Source: Peptostreptococcaceae bacterium | GTDB taxonomy: Bacteria > Bacillota > Clostridia > Peptostreptococcales > Peptostreptococcaceae | Assembly: GCA_025210335.1 (NCBI GenBank) | Contig: JAOARY010000040.1 | Coordinates: 1 to 50,213 of the forward strand | Reading direction: 5' to 3' | Length of the DNA stretch: 50,213 nt | Shown here: one piece after another, positions 8,028 through 16,644 of the stretch | How positions within the stretch are numbered: the stretch's first letter is position 1 | How the letters are laid out: every line of letters starts with the position of its first letter | The notes under the pieces: generated by a model | The model's input: only the letters and a program-made list of their open reading frames with translations | The model's database searches: none | What the model was told of the DNA's origin: nothing | Made by a program: the position numbers and the translations under genes

Positions 8028-9935
8028 TTATTTATTATCTATTTTTAAATATTTATCAAACCAATTTAAAATTTGGTTGAATCTTACTATTTTATTTGAT
8101 GGTTTACCAAGCTTAACAAGTGAATGTCTTTCATTTTCAAATAAACACATTTTTGTATCAACGTTGAAATATTTAAGTGCACTATACATTTCAACAGATT
8201 GTGTAACTGGACATCTTCTATCTTCTTTTCCATGTATAAATAAAGTCGGTGTTTTTACTTTATTTGCAAAATTTATAGGAGATGCATCCAAGTATTTTTC
8301 TTTGTCATCCCAAAAACTTATTCCACCCATATAATCATATACATATTGAAATCCTATATCACTAGAATTAAACATCGAAATCATATTGCTTATGCCTCTT
8401 TGAGAGATAGCAGCATCAAATTTATTATTTTTTGTTATAATAACATTTGTCATATAACCACCATAAGAACCACCCATAACACCTAATTTTTTTATATTTT
8501 TATATTTTTCTAAAATAATATCTGTAAATAACATCAAATCTTCATATGCATATTCATAGAAATTTCCTCTAATATCTGCAAATTTATCTTTTTTTCCATC
8601 ACTTCCTCTAGGATTACAATAAATCACTATATAACCTTTAGATGCAAGTAATTGAAGCTCATGAAAATAAATATGAGAAAAAATAGCTTTTGGTCCACCA
8701 TGTATGTTTAATATCGCACTATAATCTTTATTTTCATCAAAATTTAAAGGTTCTAATATAAAACCATCTATTTTTTCTTGGTTTAAATTTTCAAAAACAA
8801 TATGTTTTGGTTTTATAATATTTCTTGTATTTTCAAACTTCAAATTAAAATCTGTTATACATTCTTCAACATCCATATTAATCTTATATATTTCTTGCAA
8901 TGAAGTTTCTCTTAAACAAATAGCATAAATTTCATCATTTTTTATATCATAAGAATCAATAGAACCAGATTTATAACTATGGTTGCATATATTACCATCT
9001 TTATCTATAGAATATATATAAGAACCCAAATCTTTAGTTATTAAAAAATACAATTTATTTTTATAAACTAAAGTATCACTTGATGATCCAAATTTAGCAT
9101 CAGTCATAATCATCTTTTCTTCATTACTCTCATCAAAATCTGTAGTTATTTGACTTTCTTTAAAATTTAATAAATCAATTTTATAAAATTCATGATTAGA
9201 ATTTCTTCCAGCTCTAGTTTGATCTGTTGCACAAAAAACTATATTATCATCTAAAAAATGTACATATGATATTCTGTATTTATCCTTAGAAGATATAAGT
9301 TTAATTTCTAAATCATCTAAATTCATAAGGAAAATGCTTGAATTCACTTTCTTTATACCATCTATATCATAGCCTATAAAAACAACTTTATTATCTTTGA
9401 ATTTTATATCAGAAACATCTAAATTTTCATCTGTTATTCTATTAATTTTACTTGTATTTAAATCCATTTTAAAAATCGCTTTTCTATGATTTGATGAAAA
9501 TGAAGCACCTTCTTGATAAAATGGTAATTCATCTCCCATTTCATAATTTTTATTTAAATCATTATTACAAATTCTCTTTGTATAAAAAATTGCTTCATTA
9601 TATATGTAAAAATCATTAAATACATCATCAACTTCTAAATGAGTATGAATATCTTTTGTCTTTATATTTATTTTCTTTAAAAATGTTTTATTATTTATTA
9701 CTTCTTTATATAATATAGTCTCTTTGTCTATAAAATCATAAAAATCCACTTTTATATTTAAACAAATTTTTTCCTTAGTTTTTAAATTTAATAAATAAAA
9801 TTCCTTTTTATAAGAATCGTTTTCTAAATCATGATTCATCTTTAAAAAACAAGCAAAAGTAGCATCTTCATTTATTTTTATATTTGATAGTATATTAAAA
9901 TCTAAAAAATCTTCTACTTCTATATTTTTTTTCAT
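8028..9935 (-). CDS. S9 family prolyl oligopeptidase / acylaminoacyl-peptidase
   Basis: A serine peptidase of 635 aa that trims oligopeptides. The N-terminal ~370 residues form a degenerate beta-propeller. The C-terminal alpha/beta-hydrolase domain carries the nucleophile motif GGSYGGY (Ser490), the acid-region motif HGKEDRRCPVTQS and the catalytic histidine in ENERHSL. No signal peptide is seen, so it should be cytosolic. The frame extends upstream to 10004, but the extra residues overlap the -24/-12 promoter. The ATG at 9935 has a GGGAGG site 7 nt away and gives a normal start (MKKNIEVEDF). It is the first gene of the peptidase operon. Confidence 0.88.
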   Translation of the reverse strand: MKKNIEVEDFLDFNILSNIKINEDATFACFLKMNHDLENDSYKKEFYLLNLKTKEKICLNIKVDFYDFIDKETILYKEVINNKTFLKKINIKTKDIHTHLEVDDVFNDFYIYNEAIFYTKRICNNDLNKNYEMGDELPFYQEGASFSSNHRKAIFKMDLNTSKINRITDENLDVSDIKFKDNKVVFIGYDIDGIKKVNSSIFLMNLDDLEIKLISSKDKYRISYVHFLDDNIVFCATDQTRAGRNSNHEFYKIDLLNFKESQITTDFDESNEEKMIMTDAKFGSSSDTLVYKNKLYFLITKDLGSYIYSIDKDGNICNHSYKSGSIDSYDIKNDEIYAICLRETSLQEIYKINMDVEECITDFNLKFENTRNIIKPKHIVFENLNQEKIDGFILEPLNFDENKDYSAILNIHGGPKAIFSHIYFHELQLLASKGYIVIYCNPRGSDGKKDKFADIRGNFYEYAYEDLMLFTDIILEKYKNIKKLGVMGGSYGGYMTNVIITKNNKFDAAISQRGISNMISMFNSSDIGFQYVYDYMGGISFWDDKEKYLDASPINFANKVKTPTLFIHGKEDRRCPVTQSVEMYSALKYFNVDTKMCLFENERHSLVKLGKPSNKIVRFNQILNWFDKYLKIDNK

Positions 9936-9986
9936 AATAGCCTCCCTAAATATGTTATCATTTAATACATAATATATAATATTAAG

Positions 9987-10003
9987 AAGCAATATAAATG
10001 CCA
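9987..10003 (-). promoter_or_regulatory. Sigma-54 (-24/-12) promoter of the S9-M20 peptidase operon
   Basis: On the minus strand the sequence reads TGGCATTTATATTGCTT. This matches the sigma-54 consensus TGGCAC-N5-TTGCW, with the invariant GG (10002-10001) and GC (9990-9989) at the required spacing. It lies about 50 bp upstream of the S9 start and directly beside a divergent gene for a sigma-54 activator. Confidence 0.78.
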
Positions 10004-10047
10004 TTATTCAATAATATTTATAAATAAATATAATAGAGGTGATATAA

Positions 10048-12138
10048 ATGTATTCAATCGCATTGATAACAGAAACTATTAAGAAAAAAAATATCCCTAG
10101 TAGTACAGGTAATATATTAAAAACCAACTTAAATGAAATACTTGAAGATAAAATAACTGTTAATAATTATTACTTAGATAACCTTGATAAAATAAATGAA
10201 ATAAAAGAAGATATTATACTTGTTATGACAAGAGAAAAAATAGACAAAATAAAACCTTACGTTAAAAATAAAAATAAAATAATAATAACAGAAAGAACTT
10301 TTTTATCAAATAATATATATAAATTATTTGAAATTAAAGAAAATGAATCTGTACTTGTGGTTAACGATTGTTATGATACTACATTAGAGACTATAAACGC
10401 TCTTTATCAAACAGGTATCAAACATATCAAATTAATACCTATTGAAAACAATAAGGACTATAAAAATATAAAAATAGCTATAACACCAGGAGAAAAAGAA
10501 CATGTTCCAAAGTATATAGAAAATATAATAGATCTCGGTTCTAGAGTTATGGATATCTCCACAATATTTAGGATTTTATCTATATTAAAAATAGATGATT
10601 ATAATATTCAAAATAATATAATTAAATATTTAGAAAAAATTGTTAGTAAAAATACAGGAATTAAAGAAAACTATAAAAATTTAATAATCAAAATGAAAGA
10701 ATTAGATTTATTATTAGACCTTTCAAAAGAAGGCATTTTACTAACAGATATAAGTGGAAATATAATTGAATGCAATGAAAGTTTTAAAAAGATATTTTCT
10801 ATAAGTACAAAAATAAAAAATAAGAATATAAAAAATATTTTAAAGGATTTTGACTTTAAAAATTATTTAAACAGCAATGAAATAAAAAATGAAATAATTA
10901 TCTATAAAAACAAATATTTGAATTTAAATAAGAAAGATTTAATTTATTTTGATAACCAAAATAGACTATTCTTTTCAATTGATGATATAACTCATATAAA
11001 ACATTTAGAACAAAATTTGAGCAAAAAGTTAAGAAAAAAAGGCCAAATTGCTAAATATACATTCGATAGTATTATAACAAAATCAGATATAATGAAAAAA
11101 ACAATAGATATTGCAAAAAAAATATCAAAAAATAATATGACTATATTGATTAGAGGTGAAAGTGGTACAGGAAAAGAAGTGTTAGCACAAGCCATTCATA
11201 ATAATTCAACTAGATCTAGTCAACCATTTGTAGCTTTAAATTGTGCAGCAATGCCTGAAAATCTTCTTGAATCAGAACTATTTGGTTATACTAAAGGTTC
11301 TTTTACAGGTGCATTAAAACAAGGAAAACAAGGTTTATTTGAACAAGCTAATAATGGTACTATTTTTTTAGATGAAATTGGCGATATGCCTTTACACTTA
11401 CAAACTAAATTACTTCGAGTTCTTCAAGAAAGACAAGTTATGCCAATAGGTTCAAACGAAGTAATCGATATAGATGTTAGAATAATTGCGGCAACGCATA
11501 GAAATCTACTTTCCATGGTCGAAACACAAAAATTTAGAAATGATCTTTATTATAGACTTAATGTTCTTCCATTAAACTTACCTCCATTAAAAGACCGCTT
11601 TGATGATATTATCTTGCTTTTCAATGAATTTAGCAATTTTAAGTATGAATTAGATGATAAAGTTATAAGCTATTTACTTAACTATAATTGGCCTGGTAAT
11701 ATACGAGAACTAATGAATTTAACATCTTATATAAACGCTCTATGTGAAAACAATAAAGTTGATTTAAGTATTTTACCAAAACATATTATCAAAAATACTG
11801 AGGTAAACAGCAAGTTAAATGATGAAATAAAAAGTACATCAGATGATGATTTTAAACAAATATTTAATATATTGAATCTAAAAGGTATAGAAAATGAATC
11901 AATGAATATATTAAATATCATTTTGCAATTACAAAATTTAAATATTAGCTCTGGAAGAAAAAATATTTCTTTATATTTAAACCAAAATGAACTTAATTTA
12001 AGTGATTCTAAAATAAGAAAAGTTTTAGAAATTTTAAAAAATTTAAATTTACTTGAATCAAAAAGAGGAAGAGCTGGTCATAAACTAACAAATCAAGGAT
12101 TTCATTTTTTGAATTATCTTAAAAACAAAAAAAAATAA
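10048..12138 (+). CDS. Sigma-54-dependent transcriptional activator (PAS, AAA+, winged-helix-like C-terminus)
   Basis: A 696-aa bacterial enhancer-binding protein. Residues 1 to about 190 resemble a PrpR-type ligand-sensing region, and about 220-320 a PAS domain (LLTDISGNIIECNESF). The AAA+ core has Walker A GESGTGKE (370-377), the sigma-54 contact loop GSFTGA (417-422), Walker B GTIFLDEIGD, and the arginine-finger region FRNDLYYRLNVLPL. The C-terminus is not a typical Fis helix-turn-helix. It looks like a winged helix (LSDSKIRKVLEILKNLNLLESKRGRAGHKLTNQG), as in PrdR-like regulators of clostridial amino-acid fermentation. Flanking -24/-12 promoters on both sides name its likely targets: the peptidase operon and the APC permease. 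The ligand is unknown. Confidence 0.88.
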   Translation: MYSIALITETIKKKNIPSSTGNILKTNLNEILEDKITVNNYYLDNLDKINEIKEDIILVMTREKIDKIKPYVKNKNKIIITERTFLSNNIYKLFEIKENESVLVVNDCYDTTLETINALYQTGIKHIKLIPIENNKDYKNIKIAITPGEKEHVPKYIENIIDLGSRVMDISTIFRILSILKIDDYNIQNNIIKYLEKIVSKNTGIKENYKNLIIKMKELDLLLDLSKEGILLTDISGNIIECNESFKKIFSISTKIKNKNIKNILKDFDFKNYLNSNEIKNEIIIYKNKYLNLNKKDLIYFDNQNRLFFSIDDITHIKHLEQNLSKKLRKKGQIAKYTFDSIITKSDIMKKTIDIAKKISKNNMTILIRGESGTGKEVLAQAIHNNSTRSSQPFVALNCAAMPENLLESELFGYTKGSFTGALKQGKQGLFEQANNGTIFLDEIGDMPLHLQTKLLRVLQERQVMPIGSNEVIDIDVRIIAATHRNLLSMVETQKFRNDLYYRLNVLPLNLPPLKDRFDDIILLFNEFSNFKYELDDKVISYLLNYNWPGNIRELMNLTSYINALCENNKVDLSILPKHIIKNTEVNSKLNDEIKSTSDDDFKQIFNILNLKGIENESMNILNIILQLQNLNISSGRKNISLYLNQNELNLSDSKIRKVLEILKNLNLLESKRGRAGHKLTNQGFHFLNYLKNKKK

Positions 12139-12161
12139 TATATTTTTTTCAATCGGAGGAT

Positions 12162-12221
12162 AAATAGGTATATAAATTGGTTTTTAACAACTCGTTAAAC
12201 AACCTATTTATACACCTATTT
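12162..12221 (+). terminator. Long hairpin after the sigma-54 activator gene
   Basis: Arms 12162-12182 and 12201-12221 pair at 19 of 21 positions. An inner 6-bp stem TTTAAC/GTTAAA (12183-12188 with 12194-12199) encloses a 5-nt loop. A T-rich tract follows, so termination is the simplest role. It is unusually long and also contains direct AAATAGGT-type repeats, so a protein-binding role is possible. Confidence 0.65.
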
Positions 12222-12265
12222 ATTTTTTTATTATTTTTTATAATATTTTTTTCAACAAATAATAA

Positions 12266-12334
12266 TTTTATTCTCATTAATGAAAACGATATTTTTTATT
12301 CTTATAGAAAAATAATAATTTTATTCTTATAATT
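12266..12334 (+). promoter_or_regulatory. Candidate upstream activating sequences for the sigma-54 activator
   Basis: The motif TTTATTCTyAT occurs three times, with TTATTC cores starting at 12268, 12296 and 12321. Two copies sit in a longer repeat beginning AAATAATAATTTTATTCT. The block is about 105-185 bp upstream of the -24 element, the normal place for enhancer sites. The A/T-rich background makes this tentative. Confidence 0.35.
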
Positions 12335-12437
12335 AAACAATTCTAATACTTTTAGTAATTTTTAAACTTTTGCAAGTTTTATATAAAAAAATTTTTATTG
12401 TTATTTTTTTTTCGTTTTTTCTCAATCTATTATCATA

Positions 12438-12453
12438 TGGTATGCTACTTGCT
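12438..12453 (+). promoter_or_regulatory. Sigma-54 (-24/-12) promoter of the APC permease gene
   Basis: TGGTATGCTACTTGCT places GG (12439-12440) and GC (12451-12452) at exact -24/-12 spacing, with TTGCT matching the consensus -12 box. Predicted start near 12464; the permease start follows at 12529. Confidence 0.75.
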
Positions 12454-12528
12454 TGTTTATTATTTTGAAATAATAGTTCATATATTTTGTACATAGTATG
12501 AAGAATATTTAAAGAGGGAGTGAATTTT

Positions 12529-13839
12529 TTGAGTAAGAATAAACTAGGTTTTTGGAGTATTGTACTTTTAGGTATAAACTCTATTATTGGTACAGGTATT
12601 TTTGGTCTACCAAATAAAGCTTATGCAATGGTAGGGGTTTCTAGTATTTGGGTTATTTTATTTGATATGATGTTAGCTGTTTCTATAGCATTATGCTTTG
12701 CTGAAGCATCAGGTAGATTTAAAAATAATGGTGGTCCTTATTTATATGCTAAAGAAGCTTTTGGTAACTTTTTTGGCTTTGAAGTTGGACTTATGAAATG
12801 GTTTATGAGTATAATTGCATGGGCATCTTTTGCAGCATTCTTTGCACAAAGAATTGGAATTTTGGTTCCTGCATTAAATAATCAAGCAGGTAAAATTATT
12901 ATAATCGTATTTACCTTAGGAAGTTTAGGTATTGTTAATTTATTAGGTGTTAAAAGTTCAAAAGTTGTTAATAATGTAATAACTATAGGTAAATTGATAC
13001 CACTTATACTATTTATATCTGTAGGTATATTCTTTATTAACGGAGGGAATTTTGATCCATCTATATCTAATATAGAAGTTTCTTCTGGTGGTTTTGTTGA
13101 AGCATCTGTATTATTATTCTTTGCTTTTACAGGATTTGAATCTATAGCAATAGCTGCTGAAGATATGGAAAATCCAGATAAAAACTTACCTAAAGCAATT
13201 GCAATGGTAATGCTTATAGTATCAGTTGTTTATATAGCTATATTAGCTATTTGTATTGGAGTTTTAGGACCTAAATTAGCAACAAGTAATGCTCCAGTTG
13301 CAGATACAGCTGAAATCTTCTTAGGCCCTATAGGTAAGAGTATAATATTAGGTGGTACTTTAGTATCTATCGCTGGAATAAATATAGCAGCGTCATTTGT
13401 TACACCAAGAGTTGCAGTTGCATTATCTGAAACAGGTGTCCTTCCAGACATTTTTGCAAAAAATAATAAGTATGGTGCACCTTATGTTTCTATAATAGTT
13501 ACAATAGTTCTTTCAGGTCTACTAGCTCTTTCTGGTCAATTCCAAACACTAGCAGCATTAAGTGTTATAGTTAGATTTATTCAGTATATACCAACATGTA
13601 TATCAGTTATGATTTTTAGAAAGAGAATGCCTAATCAAAAGCTTAATTTTAAAGTTCCATTTGGAAACTTTATTCCTATGTTTGCAACATTAGTAAGTGT
13701 ATGGTTATTAGTTAAAGTAGGTATTGGAACACCAAGTAAAATAGTATTTGGTCTTGGTGGATTAGTAGTAGTAGCACCATTTTATTTATTAATGAAAAAT
13801 AATATGATAGCTAAAGATAAAGAAAAATCTTGTTCATAA
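12529..13839 (+). CDS. APC family amino-acid permease
   Basis: A 436-aa membrane transporter with about 12 helices. The N-terminal LGINSIIGTGIFGLPNKAY is the APC-family substrate/Na-binding helix 1 motif (GxGIFGLP). FFAFTGFESIAIAAEDMENPDKNLPKAI in helix 6 and the following loop is also diagnostic. A GTG at 12520 is in frame but overlaps the GAGGGAG ribosome site. TTG at 12529, with 8-nt spacing, gives the natural start (M)SKNKLGFW. The -24/-12 promoter and neighbouring activator indicate induction by an amino acid or peptide signal. The specific substrate is not evident. Confidence 0.88.
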   Translation: MSKNKLGFWSIVLLGINSIIGTGIFGLPNKAYAMVGVSSIWVILFDMMLAVSIALCFAEASGRFKNNGGPYLYAKEAFGNFFGFEVGLMKWFMSIIAWASFAAFFAQRIGILVPALNNQAGKIIIIVFTLGSLGIVNLLGVKSSKVVNNVITIGKLIPLILFISVGIFFINGGNFDPSISNIEVSSGGFVEASVLLFFAFTGFESIAIAAEDMENPDKNLPKAIAMVMLIVSVVYIAILAICIGVLGPKLATSNAPVADTAEIFLGPIGKSIILGGTLVSIAGINIAASFVTPRVAVALSETGVLPDIFAKNNKYGAPYVSIIVTIVLSGLLALSGQFQTLAALSVIVRFIQYIPTCISVMIFRKRMPNQKLNFKVPFGNFIPMFATLVSVWLLVKVGIGTPSKIVFGLGGLVVVAPFYLLMKNNMIAKDKEKSCS

Positions 13840-13868
13840 TATATTCACATAAATTAAATTCTTGCAAT

Positions 13869-13900
13869 AAAAGAGGCGGTTAATTTTAACGCCTCTTTTT
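13869..13900 (+). terminator. Terminator of the APC permease gene
   Basis: A stem AAAAGAGGC...GCCTCTTTT with an inner GTTAA/TTAAC extension, one bulged G and a T tail, 30 bp after the stop codon. Confidence 0.85.
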
Positions 13901-14005
13901 AATTTACTTTTTAAAACTTAAGCAATTCTTACTAATATTAATTTTAATTTATAAGTACAAATTAAAACCAATAGTTACAATAAAGTTAAGCTTATCTAAA
14001 ATCAC

Positions 14006-14034
14006 TTTAATCAATGCTTTTAATAATATATAAT
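14006..14034 (+). promoter_or_regulatory. Candidate sigma-A promoter of the D,D-carboxypeptidase gene
   Basis: TTTAAT (14006-14011), 17 bp, then consensus TATAAT (14029-14034), 34 bp before the chosen TTG start. The -35 is weak, but the position supports starting translation at 14068 rather than at the upstream ATG (14014), which falls inside this promoter. Confidence 0.4.
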
Positions 14035-14067
14035 TTACAAGGGATAAAAATTAAAAGGAGTGATATT

Positions 14068-15312
14068 TTGAAAACAAAAAAAATTATAAATATGGTGATA
14101 CTACTAACAATACTATCTTTTAATATTGTTTTTGCACAAGATAATCTACAAATAGAAGCTACAAATGCAATAGCTATAGATTATGATACAAATGAAATAA
14201 TTTATGCTAAAGATATTGATACTAGAGTTTATCCTGCATCTATAACAAAGCTGTTAACAGCATTATTATTAAGCGAAAAAATAGATGAAAACTCTCTTTT
14301 AACATTTACAAAAACAGCATCAGAACAACCTTCATATTCTTATAGCAAAAATGTGCATCCTGTCAAAATAGGTGACCAAATGACTTTAAAAAACACATTA
14401 GATGCTCTTCTTTTATATTCTGCTAATGATATTGCTTACATGGTTGCTGATAATGTAAGTGGTAATTCTAAAAACTTTGAAATACTTATGAATAAACGAT
14501 TAAAAGAATTGAATATGTTAAATTCAAATTTTATAACACCAAACGGTTTGGATTCTAATACTAATAATCATTACACAACAACATATGATTTAACAAAATT
14601 AATGAAAGCTTCTTATGATAGTGAATTAATTCGAAATTCTATAAGCAAAACAAATGCGGATGTTCGTTTTTTGGATGGTCCTGTTGCTCATTTTGAAAAT
14701 AGAAATAAATTAACTGGCAATAATGGCTGTATTGGTGGAAAAACTGGATATACAAAAAAAGCAGGACGATGTCTGCTTAGTATTTATGAAAGAGATAATA
14801 AAAAAATAATAATGGCAGTTATGAATTCTAAATATAATCTACCAGAAGATTCTATTGTATTTGAAGATATGTCTAAATTAGCTGATTTTGCTTACAATAA
14901 AAAACAATCTATTTTATATAAAAAAGGTGAAATATTGAAAACCATAAAAAAAGAATATAATATTATTCCCTTTATAGGGCCTACTGTAAGTATAGATATT
15001 CCTATATTCACAAAAGAAAATATATTATATTATGATTCTAATTTAGATGTAAACAAAAAAATAATACTAAAAGATTTTAACCCTTGGGATTTAGATGATA
15101 AATTTTCTCTAGCAAATTTAAATATTCAAATTAGAGATTATAATAAAAGTTATGATCTATATACATCTGTGACTAAAAAAGATTTATTCTTTAAAAATTT
15201 ATATATATATATAATTGCTTTAGTATTAATTTTAGCTCTTATAGTTTTTATAATTAAATTTTTTACTAGAAATAAAAGAAGAAATATATACAGCAATAGA
15301 AGATATTATTAA
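14068..15312 (+). CDS. Serine-type D-alanyl-D-alanine carboxypeptidase (penicillin-binding protein, DacA/DacF type)
   Basis: A 414-aa exported enzyme that trims the terminal D-Ala of peptidoglycan stem peptides. A signal peptide spans about 1-24 (IINMVILLTILSFNIVFAQ). The three active-site motifs are present: SITK (Ser58, Lys61), SAN (Ser118-Asn120) and KTG (from Lys225). The C-terminal region ends in a membrane helix (IYIIALVLILALIVFIIKFF) with a basic tail, so the enzyme is anchored rather than released. The start is TTG, 8 nt after AAAAGGAG; an upstream in-frame ATG would destroy the signal peptide and lacks a ribosome site. Monocistronic, with a terminator after it. Confidence 0.9.
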   Translation: MKTKKIINMVILLTILSFNIVFAQDNLQIEATNAIAIDYDTNEIIYAKDIDTRVYPASITKLLTALLLSEKIDENSLLTFTKTASEQPSYSYSKNVHPVKIGDQMTLKNTLDALLLYSANDIAYMVADNVSGNSKNFEILMNKRLKELNMLNSNFITPNGLDSNTNNHYTTTYDLTKLMKASYDSELIRNSISKTNADVRFLDGPVAHFENRNKLTGNNGCIGGKTGYTKKAGRCLLSIYERDNKKIIMAVMNSKYNLPEDSIVFEDMSKLADFAYNKKQSILYKKGEILKTIKKEYNIIPFIGPTVSIDIPIFTKENILYYDSNLDVNKKIILKDFNPWDLDDKFSLANLNIQIRDYNKSYDLYTSVTKKDLFFKNLYIYIIALVLILALIVFIIKFFTRNKRRNIYSNRRYY

Positions 15313-15353
15313 ATATATTTTATAAAATTTTAATATACATAATAATATATAAT

Positions 15354-15396
15354 AAAAAAGTCTTAAAATGATTATCAATCATCTTAAGACTTTTTT
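15354..15396. terminator. Bidirectional terminator
   Basis: Arms 15354-15373 and 15377-15396 pair with a single mismatch, flanked by A and T runs, between the convergent carboxypeptidase and rtcB genes. Confidence 0.85.
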
Positions 15397-16631
15397 TATG
15401 CTTTAAAATTATATATCGGTTTTAAAATATCTATTATATCTATTGTATCTTTTGTATTTTTTATTATCTCATCAATTGATTTATAAGCCATTGGGGCTTC
15501 ATCTAATGTAGATTCTCTTATACAGCTACTATATATATCTTTCATAGAATCTTTAAAATTATCCATATCAAGTTCTTCCTTAGCTTGTTTTCTACTTAGA
15601 ATTCTTCCTGCTCCATGAGGAGCTGAATTATTCCAATTAGAGTTTCCTTTTCCTTTTGCAATTATACTTCCATCTCTCATATTTATTGGTATTATTACTT
15701 TCTCTCCATCATTTGCAGATATTGCACCTTTTCTTATTATTTGACTTTCAAAATCTATATAATTATGTATAGATTCAAAATAATCTAATTTAGAAATATC
15801 TAGATTTAAATATTCTAAAATAGTTTTAGCCATTGTAAATCTACTAAGACTTGCATATTCTTGTGCAAATTTCATATCCTCTAAATAATTTTCTCTACCT
15901 ACACCCTCTAAGAAAGCTAAATTTTTCGAAACCTTATATTTTTCTTTTAATAATTCAATCTCATCAATAACATCTTTTATAATTTCATTTTTATTTTCAA
16001 TATTCGAATCAATTTTTAAAGAGTCTATCTTCTCTAATTTTTCTTTTTCATAGAAATTCAACATATCTTTACAATAGTCAATTGCAATTTTTTGATGATA
16101 TGTAGCTATTCTTTGACCTAAATTTCTGCTACCACTATGAATTATCAAATATTTATTGTAATCTTTATCAACAGCAATTTCTATAAAATGATTTCCTCCA
16201 CCTAATGAACCTATTGAACATAAATCTCTTTTTAAATCACCTTTTGTTTTCTTGCTTATTTTAGCCAGCTTTTCATTAAATACCTTATCTAACCTAACTT
16301 TACTTTTACTATTAACATTCATTCCATGAGGAATTTTGTGTCTTATATATAAATCAAGTTCTTCTAAATCTAATTCAACTTTGGATAAATTAACTGCAAG
16401 CATACCACAACCAATATCAACTCCAACCAAATTTGGAATAACTAAATCCTTCATACATGCACTAAATCCAATAACACAACCTTTTCCTTTATGAACATCT
16501 GGCATTATCCTTATTTTAGCATCCTTAAATGCATAATGATTCAAAAGCTCCATAATTTGAGATATACTTCCCTCATCGATATTATCTGTATAGACAATAG
16601 CTTTATTTAATTTTCCTTTTATTTCTATCAT
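15396..16631 (-). CDS. rtcB: RtcB-family RNA ligase
   Basis: A 411-aa enzyme of the RtcB family, which joins RNA 2',3'-cyclic phosphate (or 3'-phosphate) ends to 5'-OH ends using GTP and Mn2+. Visible family motifs: MPDVHKGKGCVIGFS, VGVDIGCGM (metal-binding Asp/Cys), GGGNHFIEI, HSGSRNLG, and HGAGRILSR, where the histidine that carries GMP resides. The length is close to the shorter RtcB forms. No RtcA or archease gene is adjacent. It lies 13 nt behind a YeiH-type transporter gene, so the two are probably co-transcribed although no functional link is obvious. The natural RNA substrate in Firmicutes is uncertain; tRNA or rRNA repair is likely. Confidence 0.92.
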   Translation of the reverse strand: MIEIKGKLNKAIVYTDNIDEGSISQIMELLNHYAFKDAKIRIMPDVHKGKGCVIGFSACMKDLVIPNLVGVDIGCGMLAVNLSKVELDLEELDLYIRHKIPHGMNVNSKSKVRLDKVFNEKLAKISKKTKGDLKRDLCSIGSLGGGNHFIEIAVDKDYNKYLIIHSGSRNLGQRIATYHQKIAIDYCKDMLNFYEKEKLEKIDSLKIDSNIENKNEIIKDVIDEIELLKEKYKVSKNLAFLEGVGRENYLEDMKFAQEYASLSRFTMAKTILEYLNLDISKLDYFESIHNYIDFESQIIRKGAISANDGEKVIIPINMRDGSIIAKGKGNSNWNNSAPHGAGRILSRKQAKEELDMDNFKDSMKDIYSSCIRESTLDEAPMAYKSIDEIIKNTKDTIDIIDILKPIYNFKA

Positions 16632-16644
16632 ATATTCACCTACT

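Larger units (their letters stand above)
12139..12528. other. Regulatory intergenic region between activator and permease
   Basis: About 390 bp holding, in order: a long terminator hairpin (12162-12221), three copies of a TTTATTCTyAT motif (12266-12334) and a -24/-12 promoter (12438-12453). No ORF or tRNA is seen. Confidence 0.6.

Noticed and set aside
10007..10034. TTCAAT-16-TATAAT as a promoter for the sigma-54 activator gene
   Set aside because: Its transcript would start at about 10041 and so exclude the AGAGGTG ribosome site before the ATG at 10048.
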